Below, one piece after another: positions 26,248-35,456 of a stretch of 36,161 nt of DNA (its first letter is position 1; every line of letters begins with the position of its first letter). The notes beneath the pieces were generated by a model that saw only the letters and a list, made by a program, of their open reading frames with translations, was not told where the DNA came from and made no database searches. The stretch is from Hellea sp. (GTDB lineage: Bacteria; Pseudomonadota; Alphaproteobacteria; Caulobacterales; Maricaulaceae), in contig JAHDDC010000007.1 of assembly GCA_020629545.1 (NCBI GenBank), positions 1 through 36,161 on the forward strand, in the 5' to 3' direction. The translations under genes and the position numbers were made by a program.

Positions 26248-27321
26248 ATGAGCTTTTTGTATAAAACCGCGACAGCCTTGATGCGGACATTACCGGCAGA
26301 GCCGGCTCACCGTGCAACGATTAAAGCCCTAAAGTCCGGATTAGGCCCGATTACGACCAAAAAACCAGATCCAGTTTTGTCTGTGACTGTCGGAGGTTTA
26401 ACTCTGCCTAATCCTATTGGTCTAGCGCCGGGCTTTGATAAAGACGCCGAAGTTCCCGACGCAATGCTTGCCGCTGGGTTTGGCTTTGTCGAATGCGGGA
26501 CGGTCACACCCTTACCGCAAGCTGGCAATCCGAAACCACGTCTTTTCCGTTTGCCCGAAGATAAGGCTGTCATAAATCGTATGGGCTTTAATAATGGAGG
26601 ACTTGAAGCCTATAAGAACCGCCTTATAAAGCGCCGCGGCAAATCAGGTTTAGTGGGCGCAAATTTTGGAGCCAATAAAGACAGCAAGGATCGGGCGGGG
26701 GATTATGTGACCTGTCTGAAAGCCCTATGGGGCCTTGCCGATTATTTTACGATTAATATCAGCTCGCCTAACACGCCGGGCCTGCGAGACCTACAGCAAG
26801 AATCCGCTATGGATGATCTTTTGGGGCGGATCGCCGAAGCGCGGGCCGAGCTAACAGGTGATAAACCGTCACCGCCCATATTTCTAAAAGTAGCGCCAGA
26901 TCTCATCGAAAGCCAGATCGAACAAATCACCGATCAGGCCCGGACCTACGGACTTAATGCTATTATCGTTTCCAATACGACGATTGATCGCCCTGACAGT
27001 CTCCGAAGTGCCCATAAATCAGAAACAGGCGGTCTATCCGGCGCGCCCCTGATGGAAAAATCCACGCGCATTTTGGCCGAATTTGCTTCCGCCGCAGATG
27101 GTCGTATCGATCTGATTGGTGTTGGCGGCATTGCCAGCGGCGCGGATGCCTATGCCAAAATTCGCGCCGGGGCCAAGGCTGTGCAGCTTTATTCTGCCCT
27201 TGTCTATGCTGGACCTAGCCTGGTCATGGATATTCGTAATGACTTAACTCAGCGCTTGAAAGCGGACGGGTTTAACTCGGTCGAAGAGGCTGTCGGCAGC
27301 GACTGCCTAGTGATGAGTTAA
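26248..27321 (+). CDS. pyrD: Dihydroorotate dehydrogenase (quinone), class 2
   Basis: A 357-residue FMN enzyme that oxidises dihydroorotate to orotate in pyrimidine synthesis, passing electrons to membrane quinone. The amphipathic N-terminal helix (FLYKTATALMRTLPAEPAH) attaches it to the membrane. FMN and substrate residues are in NRMGFNNGG, GANFGANKDS, NISSPNTPGLRDLQ (catalytic Ser region) and VSNTT. GGVGGIASGADA-like glycines near the end bind phosphate. The length and N-terminal extension distinguish it from class 1. Confidence 0.96.
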   Translation: MSFLYKTATALMRTLPAEPAHRATIKALKSGLGPITTKKPDPVLSVTVGGLTLPNPIGLAPGFDKDAEVPDAMLAAGFGFVECGTVTPLPQAGNPKPRLFRLPEDKAVINRMGFNNGGLEAYKNRLIKRRGKSGLVGANFGANKDSKDRAGDYVTCLKALWGLADYFTINISSPNTPGLRDLQQESAMDDLLGRIAEARAELTGDKPSPPIFLKVAPDLIESQIEQITDQARTYGLNAIIVSNTTIDRPDSLRSAHKSETGGLSGAPLMEKSTRILAEFASAADGRIDLIGVGGIASGADAYAKIRAGAKAVQLYSALVYAGPSLVMDIRNDLTQRLKADGFNSVEEAVGSDCLVMS

Positions 27322-27325
27322 GATA

Positions 27326-27342
27326 TTAACCATCTCTATTAA
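27326..27342. promoter_or_regulatory. CtrA-like half sites upstream of ftsK
   Basis: TTAACCAT (27326-27333) and a second TTAACC (27339-27344) lie in the 78-base spacer before ftsK. The spacing is TTAA-N9-TTAA, not the N7 of the canonical CtrA box, so this is at best a relaxed site. Another TTAACT is at about 27374. Confidence 0.3.
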
Positions 27343-27399
27343 CCCCTAATTTACGCCTCTCATTCACTATCTATTAACTGATTTTTGAATGAGGGTTTT

Positions 27400-29805
27400 A
27401 TGCCGCCGCCTCCGCCTAGTGCGACCGCCAATTACGATGCCGAATATGCTCAGTCTTTGATGGAAGATCTGGACACCGCGCCCGGCCTATTGCGCCGCGC
27501 GTTAACGGCATTATTGCTCATCGCTTTGGGAACCTATCTGTTAGGCGCAACGCTTTCTTATAATCCTTTTGATTCAACAAATGATACGGCCGGTATCGGC
27601 GTGATCCAAAATGCCTTCGGAGAAGCGGGAGCCGGATTTGCCAATTTCATGATGCAGTTCATGGGTTGGGGCTCGATTATAGCAGGTCTACTTAGTCTAT
27701 ATGCCGGCGTGCGAGGGATATTTTGGCCCAAGAAAAACGCCAAAAAATTTCACAGCCTCGGTCGCTTTCTACTAGGCGGCGCTATTGTCATTTTTGGCTC
27801 ATCGGCGCTTTCCGGATTTCCTATTCCGCAAAGCTGGCCTATGGCGAGCGGATTGGGAGGATGGATAGGCGATGGCATATTTCTCAATGTTAAGGGCGCG
27901 CTTGATGTGTTTAATATCCCGGTTTCCGGCTTATTATCTGCAGGACTATTGTTTTTGATCACGGCCTTTTGTCTGGCGCGGTTTATGGGCGTTGTCGGGA
28001 AAGACTTTCTCGATATCTGGGAAGCTATGCTGTTGGTCTGGGCGACATCACGCGTCTGGCTTGACCGGTTTATAGCTTGGGTCAGTGATAAATTTGCCCG
28101 CACTTACGGACCGGATCTGGAGAAAAGCGATTCAATCGCGACCCTTTTAAAAGATATACCTGAGGAACCTGCGGTTCTCTCTCCGTCAATTGTCATGCCT
28201 GCGTCTTATGCCGCAACTGAAACCGAGATAGTTCCCGAACCGGTCGCAACGCCAAAGCCAAAGAAACGTCGCCGGGTATCCAAACCCAAGAAACCTGAAT
28301 TTCATTTTCCCGACGGCACTGATTTCGTCTTACCAAATGTTGATCTGTTAAAAACACCACCGCCGCGTAAGTCTATCCATGATGACATGGCCTTGCGGCG
28401 TGCCTCCGAGGACCTCCACCGCGTTATGGAGGACTACGGGATCAAAGGTGAAATGGGTGCGGTTAGGCCTGGCCCCGTCGTCACTCTTTTTGAATTTGAA
28501 CCTGCACCCGGCGTTAAGTCACAGCGGGTCATCAATCTTGCACCGGATATCGCGCGTAATATGAGCGCTGAATCTGCTCGAATTGCAGTCGTACCAGGTC
28601 GAAATGCCATGGGCGTTGAACTGCCTAATCGCCGCCGCGAAACGGTTTGGCTCAAAACTATGCTCGCCAGCGAAGCCTATCAGAGCTCAGACGCGGCCCT
28701 TCCTCTATTGATGGGTGAAGATATTGGGGGCGCGCCATATATTGCTGATCTATCGAAAATGCCGCATTTGCTAGTCGCCGGTACAACAGGTTCTGGTAAA
28801 TCTGTTGGGATTAACGGCATGATTTTGTCGCTCATGTATAAGCTCACACCTGAACAATGTAAGTTCATTATGATTGACCCCAAAATGCTGGAGCTTTCGG
28901 TCTATGACGGCGCGCCGCATCTTTTGGCCCCCGTTGTAACCGAGCCCAAGAAAGCCGTTGTCGCCCTGAAATGGACGGTCCGGGAAATGGAAGACCGTTA
29001 CCGGAAAATGGCCAAAATGGGTGTTCGCAACATGGCCGGCTACAATGAAAAAGTCGCCGAGGCCAAACGCAAAAACGAAGTTATGACCCGCACAGTTATG
29101 ACGGGGTATGACAAGGAAACCGGCGAACCGACCTATGAAACCGAAGAGCTCGACTTCGAACCTATGCCGTTTATTGTCGTTATCATCGACGAAATGGCTG
29201 ACCTTATGATGGTGGCTGGGAAAGACATTGAAGGCGCCGTTCAGCGTCTGGCGCAAATGGCGCGAGCTGCAGGCATTCACATGATCATGGCAACGCAGCG
29301 ACCCTCTGTGGATGTCATCACGGGTACAATTAAAGCTAATTTCCCAACCCGCGTGGCTTTCCGCGTCGGCTCATCGATCGATAGCCGAACCATTCTTGGC
29401 GAAACAGGGGCCGAACAATTGCTCGGAAATGGAGACATGTTGTTTATGGGCACAGGACGCCCGCGACGATTGCATGGACCATTTGTATCTGATGCCGAAG
29501 TTGAGAAAATCGCGTCTTTTGTCAAAGCCCAAGGCACGCCGAGCTATCTTGAAGACATCACAGCCGAGCCGGAAGAAGTCGTTAGCGAGTCCAATGGCGG
29601 AGAATCCAATTCGCTATTTGACCAGGCTGTCGCAATTGTTGCGAAAGATCGCAAGGCGTCGACTAGCTATATTCAACGGCGTCTGTCTATCGGCTATAAC
29701 CGAGCCGCCAATCTGATTGAACGTATGGAAAGTGAAGGCATGATTGGGCCATCCGGTCCCGGCGGAAAACGCGAAATATTCCTGCCGGAACAAGGGGGCT
29801 ATTGA
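27400..29805 (+). CDS. ftsK: DNA translocase FtsK
   Basis: An 801-residue septal DNA pump that moves chromosome ends through the division site and activates dimer resolution. The N-terminus holds four membrane helices (about residues 30-55, 75-105, 120-145 and 175-205). A short Pro/Lys-rich linker follows (about 260-300). The RecA-like motor has Walker A GTTGSGKS at 461-468, [14 protein letters not shown] as Walker B and [16 protein letters not shown]. The C-terminal gamma winged helix ([20 protein letters not shown]) recognises polar DNA motifs. ATG 27400 has GAGGG four bases upstream. Confidence 0.97.
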   Translation: MPPPPPSATANYDAEYAQSLMEDLDTAPGLLRRALTALLLIALGTYLLGATLSYNPFDSTNDTAGIGVIQNAFGEAGAGFANFMMQFMGWGSIIAGLLSLYAGVRGIFWPKKNAKKFHSLGRFLLGGAIVIFGSSALSGFPIPQSWPMASGLGGWIGDGIFLNVKGALDVFNIPVSGLLSAGLLFLITAFCLARFMGVVGKDFLDIWEAMLLVWATSRVWLDRFIAWVSDKFARTYGPDLEKSDSIATLLKDIPEEPAVLSPSIVMPASYAATETEIVPEPVATPKPKKRRRVSKPKKPEFHFPDGTDFVLPNVDLLKTPPPRKSIHDDMALRRASEDLHRVMEDYGIKGEMGAVRPGPVVTLFEFEPAPGVKSQRVINLAPDIARNMSAESARIAVVPGRNAMGVELPNRRRETVWLKTMLASEAYQSSDAALPLLMGEDIGGAPYIADLSKMPHLLVAGTTGSGKSVGINGMILSLMYKLTPEQCKFIMIDPKMLELSVYDGAPHLLAPVVTEPKKAVVALKWTVREMEDRYRKMAKMGVRNMAGYNEKVAEAKRKNEVMTRTVMTGYDKETGEPTYETEELDFEPMPFIVVIIDEMADLMMVAGKDIEGAVQRLAQMARAAGIHMIMATQRPSVDVITGTIKANFPTRVAFRVGSSIDSRTILGETGAEQLLGNGDMLFMGTGRPRRLHGPFVSDAEVEKIASFVKAQGTPSYLEDITAEPEEVVSESNGGESNSLFDQAVAIVAKDRKASTSYIQRRLSIGYNRAANLIERMESEGMIGPSGPGGKREIFLPEQGGY

Positions 29806-29906
29806 TGAGCCATGATGTTTTATCCTTTATCAGCCTGGGGCTGATCTGGGGCACTTTATATATTTTCTATTCTTTATCGGTAAAACGATATCAGAATAAT
29901 GATTGA
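29805..29906 (+). CDS. 33-residue single-helix membrane peptide coupled to ftsK
   Basis: The ATG overlaps the ftsK TGA by one base (TGATG), and AAGGGGG sits about seven bases before it within the last ftsK codons. The frame reads [19 protein letters not shown], then a helix end and a basic/polar tail (VKRYQNND). Residues 5-24 form one hydrophobic membrane segment with the positive charges after it, suggesting an N-out, C-in topology. The strong ribosome site and stop-start overlap argue for real translation. I do not recognise the family. A partner role for FtsK or the divisome is inference from position. Confidence 0.65.
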   Translation: MSHDVLSFISLGLIWGTLYIFYSLSVKRYQNND

Positions 29907-29914
29907 CCGCAGAA

Positions 29915-30370
29915 CTAAGGTGTCGATTGTGTCGGTGCATTTTTAATGGAAACGGGACAACCGACTGTTTTTGCCGTCTCGATGATTTTCCGATCAAACT
30001 TTTTCTTCGGGTCAAATTCCGTGCGCGAAACATCGCTTATTTGCTGATTGATGGCAATACGCGCGGCAGAACTCGTCGCCATTGAGCCTACCGGGCCCAG
30101 ACCCACCATGGATGTCAAGACAGAAGCCCCGGTAGATGCCAACTGCGCATTTGAACGTTTAGCCTTTTGCGATTTAACTGCCGCATCAATAATATTTCGG
30201 TAGAAAGCCGTACAAATCGGGTCATCCGAAGCGAGAGGTACACCGGGCTTATTCACTGATTTAGAAAAGTCGATACCGTCTGTTAAAGATGTTGTTTTTG
30301 GAACTGTAGAGCAAGCAGACAAGATCATCAGACCTGTCGTCAGGGATAAAATAGCGGCTAGTCTGGTCAT
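29915..30370 (-). CDS. Hypothetical lipoprotein
   Basis: A 151-residue protein with a lipoprotein signal: a hydrophobic leader (RLAAILSLTTGLMIL) ending in the lipobox LSAC, Cys at residue 20. The mature part has two further cysteines (DPICTAF, TVGCPV) and a small-residue stretch (STGASVLTSMVGLGPVGSMA) that could insert in or lie on a membrane. No family is recognised. AGAGGAT precedes the ATG by five bases. It converges on the ftsK operon. Confidence 0.75.
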   Translation of the reverse strand: MTRLAAILSLTTGLMILSACSTVPKTTSLTDGIDFSKSVNKPGVPLASDDPICTAFYRNIIDAAVKSQKAKRSNAQLASTGASVLTSMVGLGPVGSMATSSAARIAINQQISDVSRTEFDPKKKFDRKIIETAKTVGCPVSIKNAPTQSTP

Positions 30371-30514
30371 GACAATCCTCTTGTTAATGCGCGGCGGAAA
30401 CTGACCTCAACTCAATGAATAGTCGCTGAATAGTTATGTTTTGACTGTTAATTCCGGCTTCAAGCTTCAAACTGACATGAAAATTGCATTATGTCCCTCC
30501 GAAGGACTGCTGCC

Positions 30515-30955
30515 ATGTTGATTAGCATTAAAGACACAATTGCCGAAATCCGGACAAAATACTTCCCCACCCGGCAGTTTGTCTATTATGTCGACGGCGA
30601 AATGAAGTTCATGCATTTTGAAACCTCTCGCCAATTTGGCCTCGCGGTCTCAGCCTGTATTGCGGTCGCCCTGACAGCCTTAATGAGCTATGATGTATAT
30701 TTTGGATTTACCGCTCAGAAAGTGAGCCCCGAACAAACTGAAATCATCAAGGCTGAATTCACGCGCGCAATATCGGATACTGAAGCCCAATATGATATGA
30801 CTGTCGCGCGATTAACCGAACGTCAAATAGCCTTTGACGCTGTTAGCGCACGGCTTAAACAAAAACAGGATGTCCTCGACCTACTCGAAAGTTTTGGTTA
30901 TTTAGACGACCTAAGCGTCACCTCAAATGCGGCAAAGGTCGAAAATCCGGCTTAG
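30515..30955 (+). CDS. Small membrane protein with coiled coil, resembling an M23 peptidase N-terminus
   Basis: A 146-residue protein. Residues 1-40 (TKYFPTRQFVYYVDGEMKFM) resemble the cytoplasmic start of alphaproteobacterial M23 cell-wall peptidases of the DUF5930 type. One membrane helix follows (about 42-63), then a periplasmic coiled coil (about 75-130). No peptidase domain follows in any frame. It may be a stand-alone regulator or scaffold, or a shortened relative. AAGGA lies eight bases before ATG 30515; ATG 30491 has no ribosome site. The family link is from memory and uncertain. Confidence 0.6.
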   Translation: MLISIKDTIAEIRTKYFPTRQFVYYVDGEMKFMHFETSRQFGLAVSACIAVALTALMSYDVYFGFTAQKVSPEQTEIIKAEFTRAISDTEAQYDMTVARLTERQIAFDAVSARLKQKQDVLDLLESFGYLDDLSVTSNAAKVENPA

Positions 30956-31050
30956 TTTAAGACTTCCCGTAAATTACGATATTCACGCCGATCAACCCGA
31001 TAAATAGAGCTATTTTTAGGACTTTCTTCAATGGAATTGGAGGAAATCTC

Positions 31051-31083
31051 ATGTCTTCAGCCCTAAAGTTTCTGCCCCTATGA
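31051..31083 (+). other. Ten-codon open frame with a strong ribosome site
   Basis: GGAGGA (31039-31044) is six bases before ATG 31051, an ideal arrangement, but the frame MSSALKFLPL ends at once in TGA. It lies in the 250-base gap before the thioredoxin-like gene and could be a leader peptide or the start of a lost gene. TTAACCAT, a CtrA-like half site, follows at 31090-31097. Confidence 0.3.
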
Positions 31084-31206
31084 TGGTCATTAACCATAAA
31101 TCCCTGTATGAAATATGAATGACGGTTTTGTCATATTTCTGACGAATCACAGCAATGTGATTTGCGGCAACGTTATGTGTGCTTCAGGCTAAGCGCAGGA
31201 GTTCTT

Positions 31207-31656
31207 ATGAAAAACTTTATAATTGTTTTGGCTGTTTCCAGCATTCTTAGTCTGTCGGCCTGCAAAGGTGGTGAAAGCTATACGACAGCAGACAAAGCGC
31301 CCAGCGCGGCCCCAATTTCAGAAGCTAAGCTTGGTGCTGTACTCGTTTATGCAGATTGGTGCGGAAGCTGCAAAATCTTAGATCCAAAGATTGAGGCCGT
31401 GAAATCTGCGCATGACTTTAAGAATACAGCCTTTGTCACCCTTGATTATACTGACAAGAATTCTGACGCTTTTTTTAGAAGTGCGGATAAAGCAGGGGTA
31501 ACCAAAGCTGTACAGGATTATCTCGGCGATAAAATCAAAACTGGTCAATTATTATTAGTTGATATGGATGATCAGAAAGTCATCGGCGTTATCAAAAAGG
31601 ACATGAGTAACGCTGATATAGTCGCGACAATTTCGAAAGCTGCAAAAGGCGCTTAA
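31207..31656 (+). CDS. Thioredoxin-fold lipoprotein
   Basis: A 149-residue protein with a lipoprotein signal (FIIVLAVSSILSLSAC, Cys at residue 19) and a thioredoxin-like domain. The active site reads WCGSCK (residues 56-61) with Ser in place of the Pro of thioredoxin, in a strand context VLVYADWCGSCK. Both cysteines are kept, so redox activity is plausible, with a potential unlike that of classical thioredoxin. It would act in the periplasm, anchored to a membrane. CAGGAG precedes the ATG by five bases. It is monocistronic and faces the Kef antiporter. Confidence 0.82.
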   Translation: MKNFIIVLAVSSILSLSACKGGESYTTADKAPSAAPISEAKLGAVLVYADWCGSCKILDPKIEAVKSAHDFKNTAFVTLDYTDKNSDAFFRSADKAGVTKAVQDYLGDKIKTGQLLLVDMDDQKVIGVIKKDMSNADIVATISKAAKGA

Positions 31657-31679
31657 GCCGACTACTCGTAAGCTAATCT

Positions 31680-31710
31680 AATAGATAGCACATTTTTGAT
31701 CTATTTTTTT
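31680..31710 (+). terminator. Possible terminator after the thioredoxin-like gene
   Basis: AATAGAT (31680-31686) pairs with ATCTATT (31699-31705) and five T residues follow. The stem is short and AT-rich, and overlaps the end of the convergent antiporter gene. Confidence 0.4.
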
Positions 31711-33566
31711 GTTTGCATAATGCTTTGAATCCGCTGATTGAGTTCGGGCTCCCACGTCGACACAAGATCTTTGACCTTATTCAAATAGGCCTCATTTTCA
31801 TGAGGGGCTATCGTAACATCATAAGCATCGGCAACCTCAATCATGGCCTGACGGTCCATATCATTGAACATGTCCTTCATGGATTCGGCAATATCACGGG
31901 GCTCCCCCAAAGCCTCATAAGCCGATCGACCAATGCGAAGAGAGCTATCATAGCCTTCACGAATAATATCGCGGCATCCATGCGCCCACAATTCATAGAC
32001 ATGATTACGATCAACGGCTCGCGCAATAACATGTAAATTCGGATAATTATGAACAGCATATTTTACCAACTCAGTAATTTGATCTTTTTCATCTATTGTC
32101 ACGATGAATATTTTGGCTTCTGCGATTCCGGCCGCTCTTAATAGATCAGGTCGCGTTGCGTCACCGAAATAGGTGTGAGTGACGCCATAGCGTTTCAAAA
32201 TTTCTAGTTGCCTTGAGCTAAAGTCAATAACGGTTGAATGATAGCCCGCCGCCTTAAGCATACGATCAACAATTCCGCCAACGCGGCCACGACCGGCAAT
32301 AATGATGTGGCTTTCATCTGGCATTTCGTCAGCGTCTCGAGACTGGCCTGATGCAAACCGAGGCGCGATGATTTTGTCATACAATATGAAAAGCGCGGGT
32401 GTTAGAAGCATGGATAATGCGACGACCAACAAAAGTATGTCAGCCAGATCACCAGGAATAATTCCGCCAGCAACAGTAAATGACAACAGAACAAAACCAA
32501 ATTCCCCAGCTTGGGCGAGGCCTAAAGCAAAAAGCCACTGATCGGCTCCGGATACTTTAAATATTCGACCAAGCACGAGAAGCACTGTAGCCTTTAAGGC
32601 CATCAGCCCGAGAGTGAGCGCGATTATCGTGGATAAATTTTCCGACAAAAGTCCAAAATTGATACTCGCTCCCACGGTCATAAAAAATAGGCCCAGTAAT
32701 AAGCCCTTAAAAGGATCGATATCCGCCTCGAGTTCGTGACGGTACTCGCTATTGGCAAGCACAACACCCGCAAGAAACGTTCCCAGTGCCGGTGATAAAC
32801 CAACCAATGTCATGAGTAGGGCTATTCCAATAACGAGCATGAGCGCGGCTGCCGTGAATAACTCATGAAGACGGGACGCGGCAATAAATCTGAATATGGG
32901 TTTTGCGAGATAATTCCCGCCAAATATGACGGCCGCAACAGCGCCAATCGTCACCAAAGTCGTCTGCCAGGCAGCTAGTCCTGCAATTAAGCTCATTCCG
33001 GAACTATGATCATCATCAGCACTTGCTGTATGGCCAATAGTCTCAACGAGTTCAGGAATGGCAATTAATGGCAGAAGAGCCAGCATGGGAATGACCGCAA
33101 TATCCTGAAACAAAAGCACCGAAAAACTTGCCTGTCCGCCGTCACTTTTCATCAAGCCTTTCTCGTTGAGAGTCTGCAAAACGATTGCTGTTGAAGAAAG
33201 TGATAAGACACAGCCGATCGCGAGCGCAATTGTCCATGGCTGCCCCAGCCCAATCGCACATAGCGTAATCAGTAGCATTGAGATGATCACTTGACCTCCG
33301 CCCAAGCCCAAAAGTTTGTGGCGCATTTCCCATAAAAGTCGCGGCTCAAGTTCGAGACCAACCAAGAATAACATCATGACCACACCAAACTCCGCAAAAT
33401 GCTGAATGGCAATGACATCAACATGTAGAAAGCTCAAAATTGGACTGATAGCAATTCCCGCAAGAAGATAGCCGAGTACAGACCCTAGTCCGAGTCGAGA
33501 CGCGATAGGCACAGCAACCACACTGGCGGATAAAAATATAAAGGCGAGCAATAGAAAATCTGTCAT
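31701..33566 (-). CDS. Kef-type monovalent cation:proton antiporter with RCK domain (CPA2)
   Basis: A 621-residue inner-membrane protein. The N-terminal about 390 residues contain twelve or so helices with the CPA2 opening ASVVAVPIASRLGLGSVLGY, the QTLNEKGL loop and GTFLAGVVLANSEYRHELE. A cytoplasmic TrkA-N (RCK) nucleotide-binding domain follows, with IIIAGRGRVGG and FGDATRPDLLRAAGI. Such proteins exchange K+ (or Na+) for protons under control of NAD(H) or glutathione adducts, as KefB/KefC do. The ATG 33566 matches family N-termini; ATG 33614 adds 16 residues without a ribosome site. It is divergent from the SulP gene. Confidence 0.9.
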   Translation of the reverse strand: MTDFLLLAFIFLSASVVAVPIASRLGLGSVLGYLLAGIAISPILSFLHVDVIAIQHFAEFGVVMMLFLVGLELEPRLLWEMRHKLLGLGGGQVIISMLLITLCAIGLGQPWTIALAIGCVLSLSSTAIVLQTLNEKGLMKSDGGQASFSVLLFQDIAVIPMLALLPLIAIPELVETIGHTASADDDHSSGMSLIAGLAAWQTTLVTIGAVAAVIFGGNYLAKPIFRFIAASRLHELFTAAALMLVIGIALLMTLVGLSPALGTFLAGVVLANSEYRHELEADIDPFKGLLLGLFFMTVGASINFGLLSENLSTIIALTLGLMALKATVLLVLGRIFKVSGADQWLFALGLAQAGEFGFVLLSFTVAGGIIPGDLADILLLVVALSMLLTPALFILYDKIIAPRFASGQSRDADEMPDESHIIIAGRGRVGGIVDRMLKAAGYHSTVIDFSSRQLEILKRYGVTHTYFGDATRPDLLRAAGIAEAKIFIVTIDEKDQITELVKYAVHNYPNLHVIARAVDRNHVYELWAHGCRDIIREGYDSSLRIGRSAYEALGEPRDIAESMKDMFNDMDRQAMIEVADAYDVTIAPHENEAYLNKVKDLVSTWEPELNQRIQSIMQTKK

Positions 33567-33689
33567 GCGTGTTTGTAATGAGAGTAAAGGGATAAATCTA
33601 TATCGAGTAGCCATTTACACTTGTAATTAATGGGTAGCTTGTTATGAGCCCGCGCCGACTTATATTTACCCGTCGCTGCAAGGACTTCC

Positions 33690-35339
33690 ATGGCAAGAAC
33701 ATCTCTATCCAGCTTCCTGGAACAGGTTACGATTCCGGCGCGCCGCCGCGCTGGTCAGCCTATGACATTTACACCGCACCGGATAAAGGTCGAAGTCCTC
33801 GCCGGAATTACGGTAGCGTTAGCGCTTATACCCGAAGCGGTCGCCTTTGCTTTTGTGGCTGGCGTGCACCCACTTGTGGGGCTTTACGCGGCTTTCATCG
33901 TAGGGCTTATCACGGCCTGTATCGGCGGCCGTCCCGGCATGATCTCGGGGGCAACAGGCGCGCTCGCCGTTGTCATGGTTGCCCTTGTGGCGCAGCACGG
34001 TGTGGAATATCTTTTTGCAACAGTTGTTTTGATGGGGGTTATGCAAATCCTCGCGGGAATATTTCGTCTCGGAAAATTCATTCGATTAGTGCCCCATCCC
34101 GTTATGCTGGGCTTCGTCAATGGCCTCGCGATTATCATTGGCCTGGCGCAGCTCAAACAGTTTGAAGTCCCCGGAACTGCAGCATCTGTTGACTCGCATT
34201 CGGGGCACGGCCCATCAATCTTTGCGGCCGAATATATCACGGGCGGCCCTTTGATGATAATGCTGGCGCTGGTGGCTCTGACCATGCTGATCATCTGGCT
34301 CTTGCCCCGGTTTACGAAAATCATCCCCGCGCCCCTTGCTGGTATTTTGGTCACAGCGGGCGTTGTTATTGCGCTCGGGCTAGATGTCCCACGCGTCGGC
34401 GACATGGCGTCCATTAAAGGCTCGCTACCGCCTCTGCATATTCCAAAAGTTCCGCTAACATTGGAAACCCTTAAGATCATTTTTCCTTATGCGCTGATCC
34501 TGGCTGCGATTGGATTGATTGAAAGCCTTTTGACCTTAAACCTTGTCGGCGAGCTGACGAATAAGCGCGGCGGGGCTTCTCAAGAATGTGCCGCGCAAGG
34601 TATCGCCAATGTTGTGACAGGTTTTTTTGGCGGCATGGGCGGATGTGCTATGATTGGGCAAAGCATGATCAACGTAAAATCCGGCGCGCGAACACGTCTG
34701 TCAGGCATTGTAGCAGCGCTATCATTACTCGGCTTTATCTTATTTGGATCGCAATGGATTGAACAGATCCCGCTTGCCGCTCTGGTGGGTGTTATGTTCA
34801 TGGTCGTGATAGGAACTTTTGCCTGGCAGTCCTTCAAGATCCTGCCGCGTATTCCGCGGATGGACGCATTCGTCATCATACTCGTCACAGCTGTCACGGT
34901 TTATCATGATCTTGCCTATGCCGTAGTTGTTGGCGTTATTGTCTCTGCCCTTGCCTATGCCTGGAATAATGCCAAACGCATTCATGCCGAAATCGAAGAG
35001 GTGGACGGTACAAAAATATACCATGTGGACGGGCCTCTCTTCTTTGGATCAACAGACGGGTTTGCTGAAATTTTCGATCCGGAAAACGATCCGGAAAACG
35101 TTGTAGTAGATTTCACGCGCAGCCGCGTCGTCGATCAATCAGCGCTTCAGGCCATCGAAGATATGGCCAATAAATATAGAGAAAACGGCAAGACGCTTCA
35201 GCTCAGACGCCTTTCCAAAGAAAGCCACGCCCTGCTGGCCAAAGCCGGTCAGCTCGTCATCGGGGCCGATGATGATCCATCTTATGGATTAGCTGTGGAT
35301 TATGGGGTTCGAACCGGCCGGTTTGGAGGAGCGCACTAG
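33690..35339 (+). CDS. SulP family anion transporter with STAS domain
   Basis: A 549-residue transporter for sulfate, bicarbonate or related anions. The membrane domain (about 30-425) carries the SulP start (ITVALALIPEAVAFAFVAG) and GGMGGCAMIGQSMIN in its core. The cytoplasmic STAS domain runs from about 440 to 540, with the conserved VVDQSALQAIE site. A tandem 12-base duplication (GATCCGGAAAAC, 35076-35099) gives DPENDPEN in the STAS domain. AAGGA lies five bases before ATG 33690. Possible bicarbonate transport is unproven. Confidence 0.92.
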   Translation: MARTSLSSFLEQVTIPARRRAGQPMTFTPHRIKVEVLAGITVALALIPEAVAFAFVAGVHPLVGLYAAFIVGLITACIGGRPGMISGATGALAVVMVALVAQHGVEYLFATVVLMGVMQILAGIFRLGKFIRLVPHPVMLGFVNGLAIIIGLAQLKQFEVPGTAASVDSHSGHGPSIFAAEYITGGPLMIMLALVALTMLIIWLLPRFTKIIPAPLAGILVTAGVVIALGLDVPRVGDMASIKGSLPPLHIPKVPLTLETLKIIFPYALILAAIGLIESLLTLNLVGELTNKRGGASQECAAQGIANVVTGFFGGMGGCAMIGQSMINVKSGARTRLSGIVAALSLLGFILFGSQWIEQIPLAALVGVMFMVVIGTFAWQSFKILPRIPRMDAFVIILVTAVTVYHDLAYAVVVGVIVSALAYAWNNAKRIHAEIEEVDGTKIYHVDGPLFFGSTDGFAEIFDPENDPENVVVDFTRSRVVDQSALQAIEDMANKYRENGKTLQLRRLSKESHALLAKAGQLVIGADDDPSYGLAVDYGVRTGRFGGAH

Positions 35340-35358
35340 ATTACTAGCCAATTAGCTT

Positions 35359-35407
35359 TGTCCCGACAGAGTTTTGGCTGTTTTAAGGTATGTCCTGACA
35401 GGATTTT
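35359..35407 (+). promoter_or_regulatory. Tandem TGTC-N2-GACA operators before the ribbon-helix-helix gene
   Basis: The 17-base sequences TGTCCCGACAGAGTTTT (35359-35375) and TGTCCTGACAGGATTTT (35391-35407) differ at three positions. Each starts with a perfect TGTC-N2-GACA palindrome, and they are exactly 32 bases apart, about three helical turns, so two dimers could bind the same DNA face. Confidence 0.6.
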
Positions 35408-35456
35408 ACTTGAAACTTGCGACAAACGGCGCGTTTTTGTTGGTAGGAGGACCGTC

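Noticed and set aside
27326-27342. Canonical CtrA box upstream of ftsK
   Set aside because: Half sites are nine rather than seven bases apart; kept only as a low-confidence feature.
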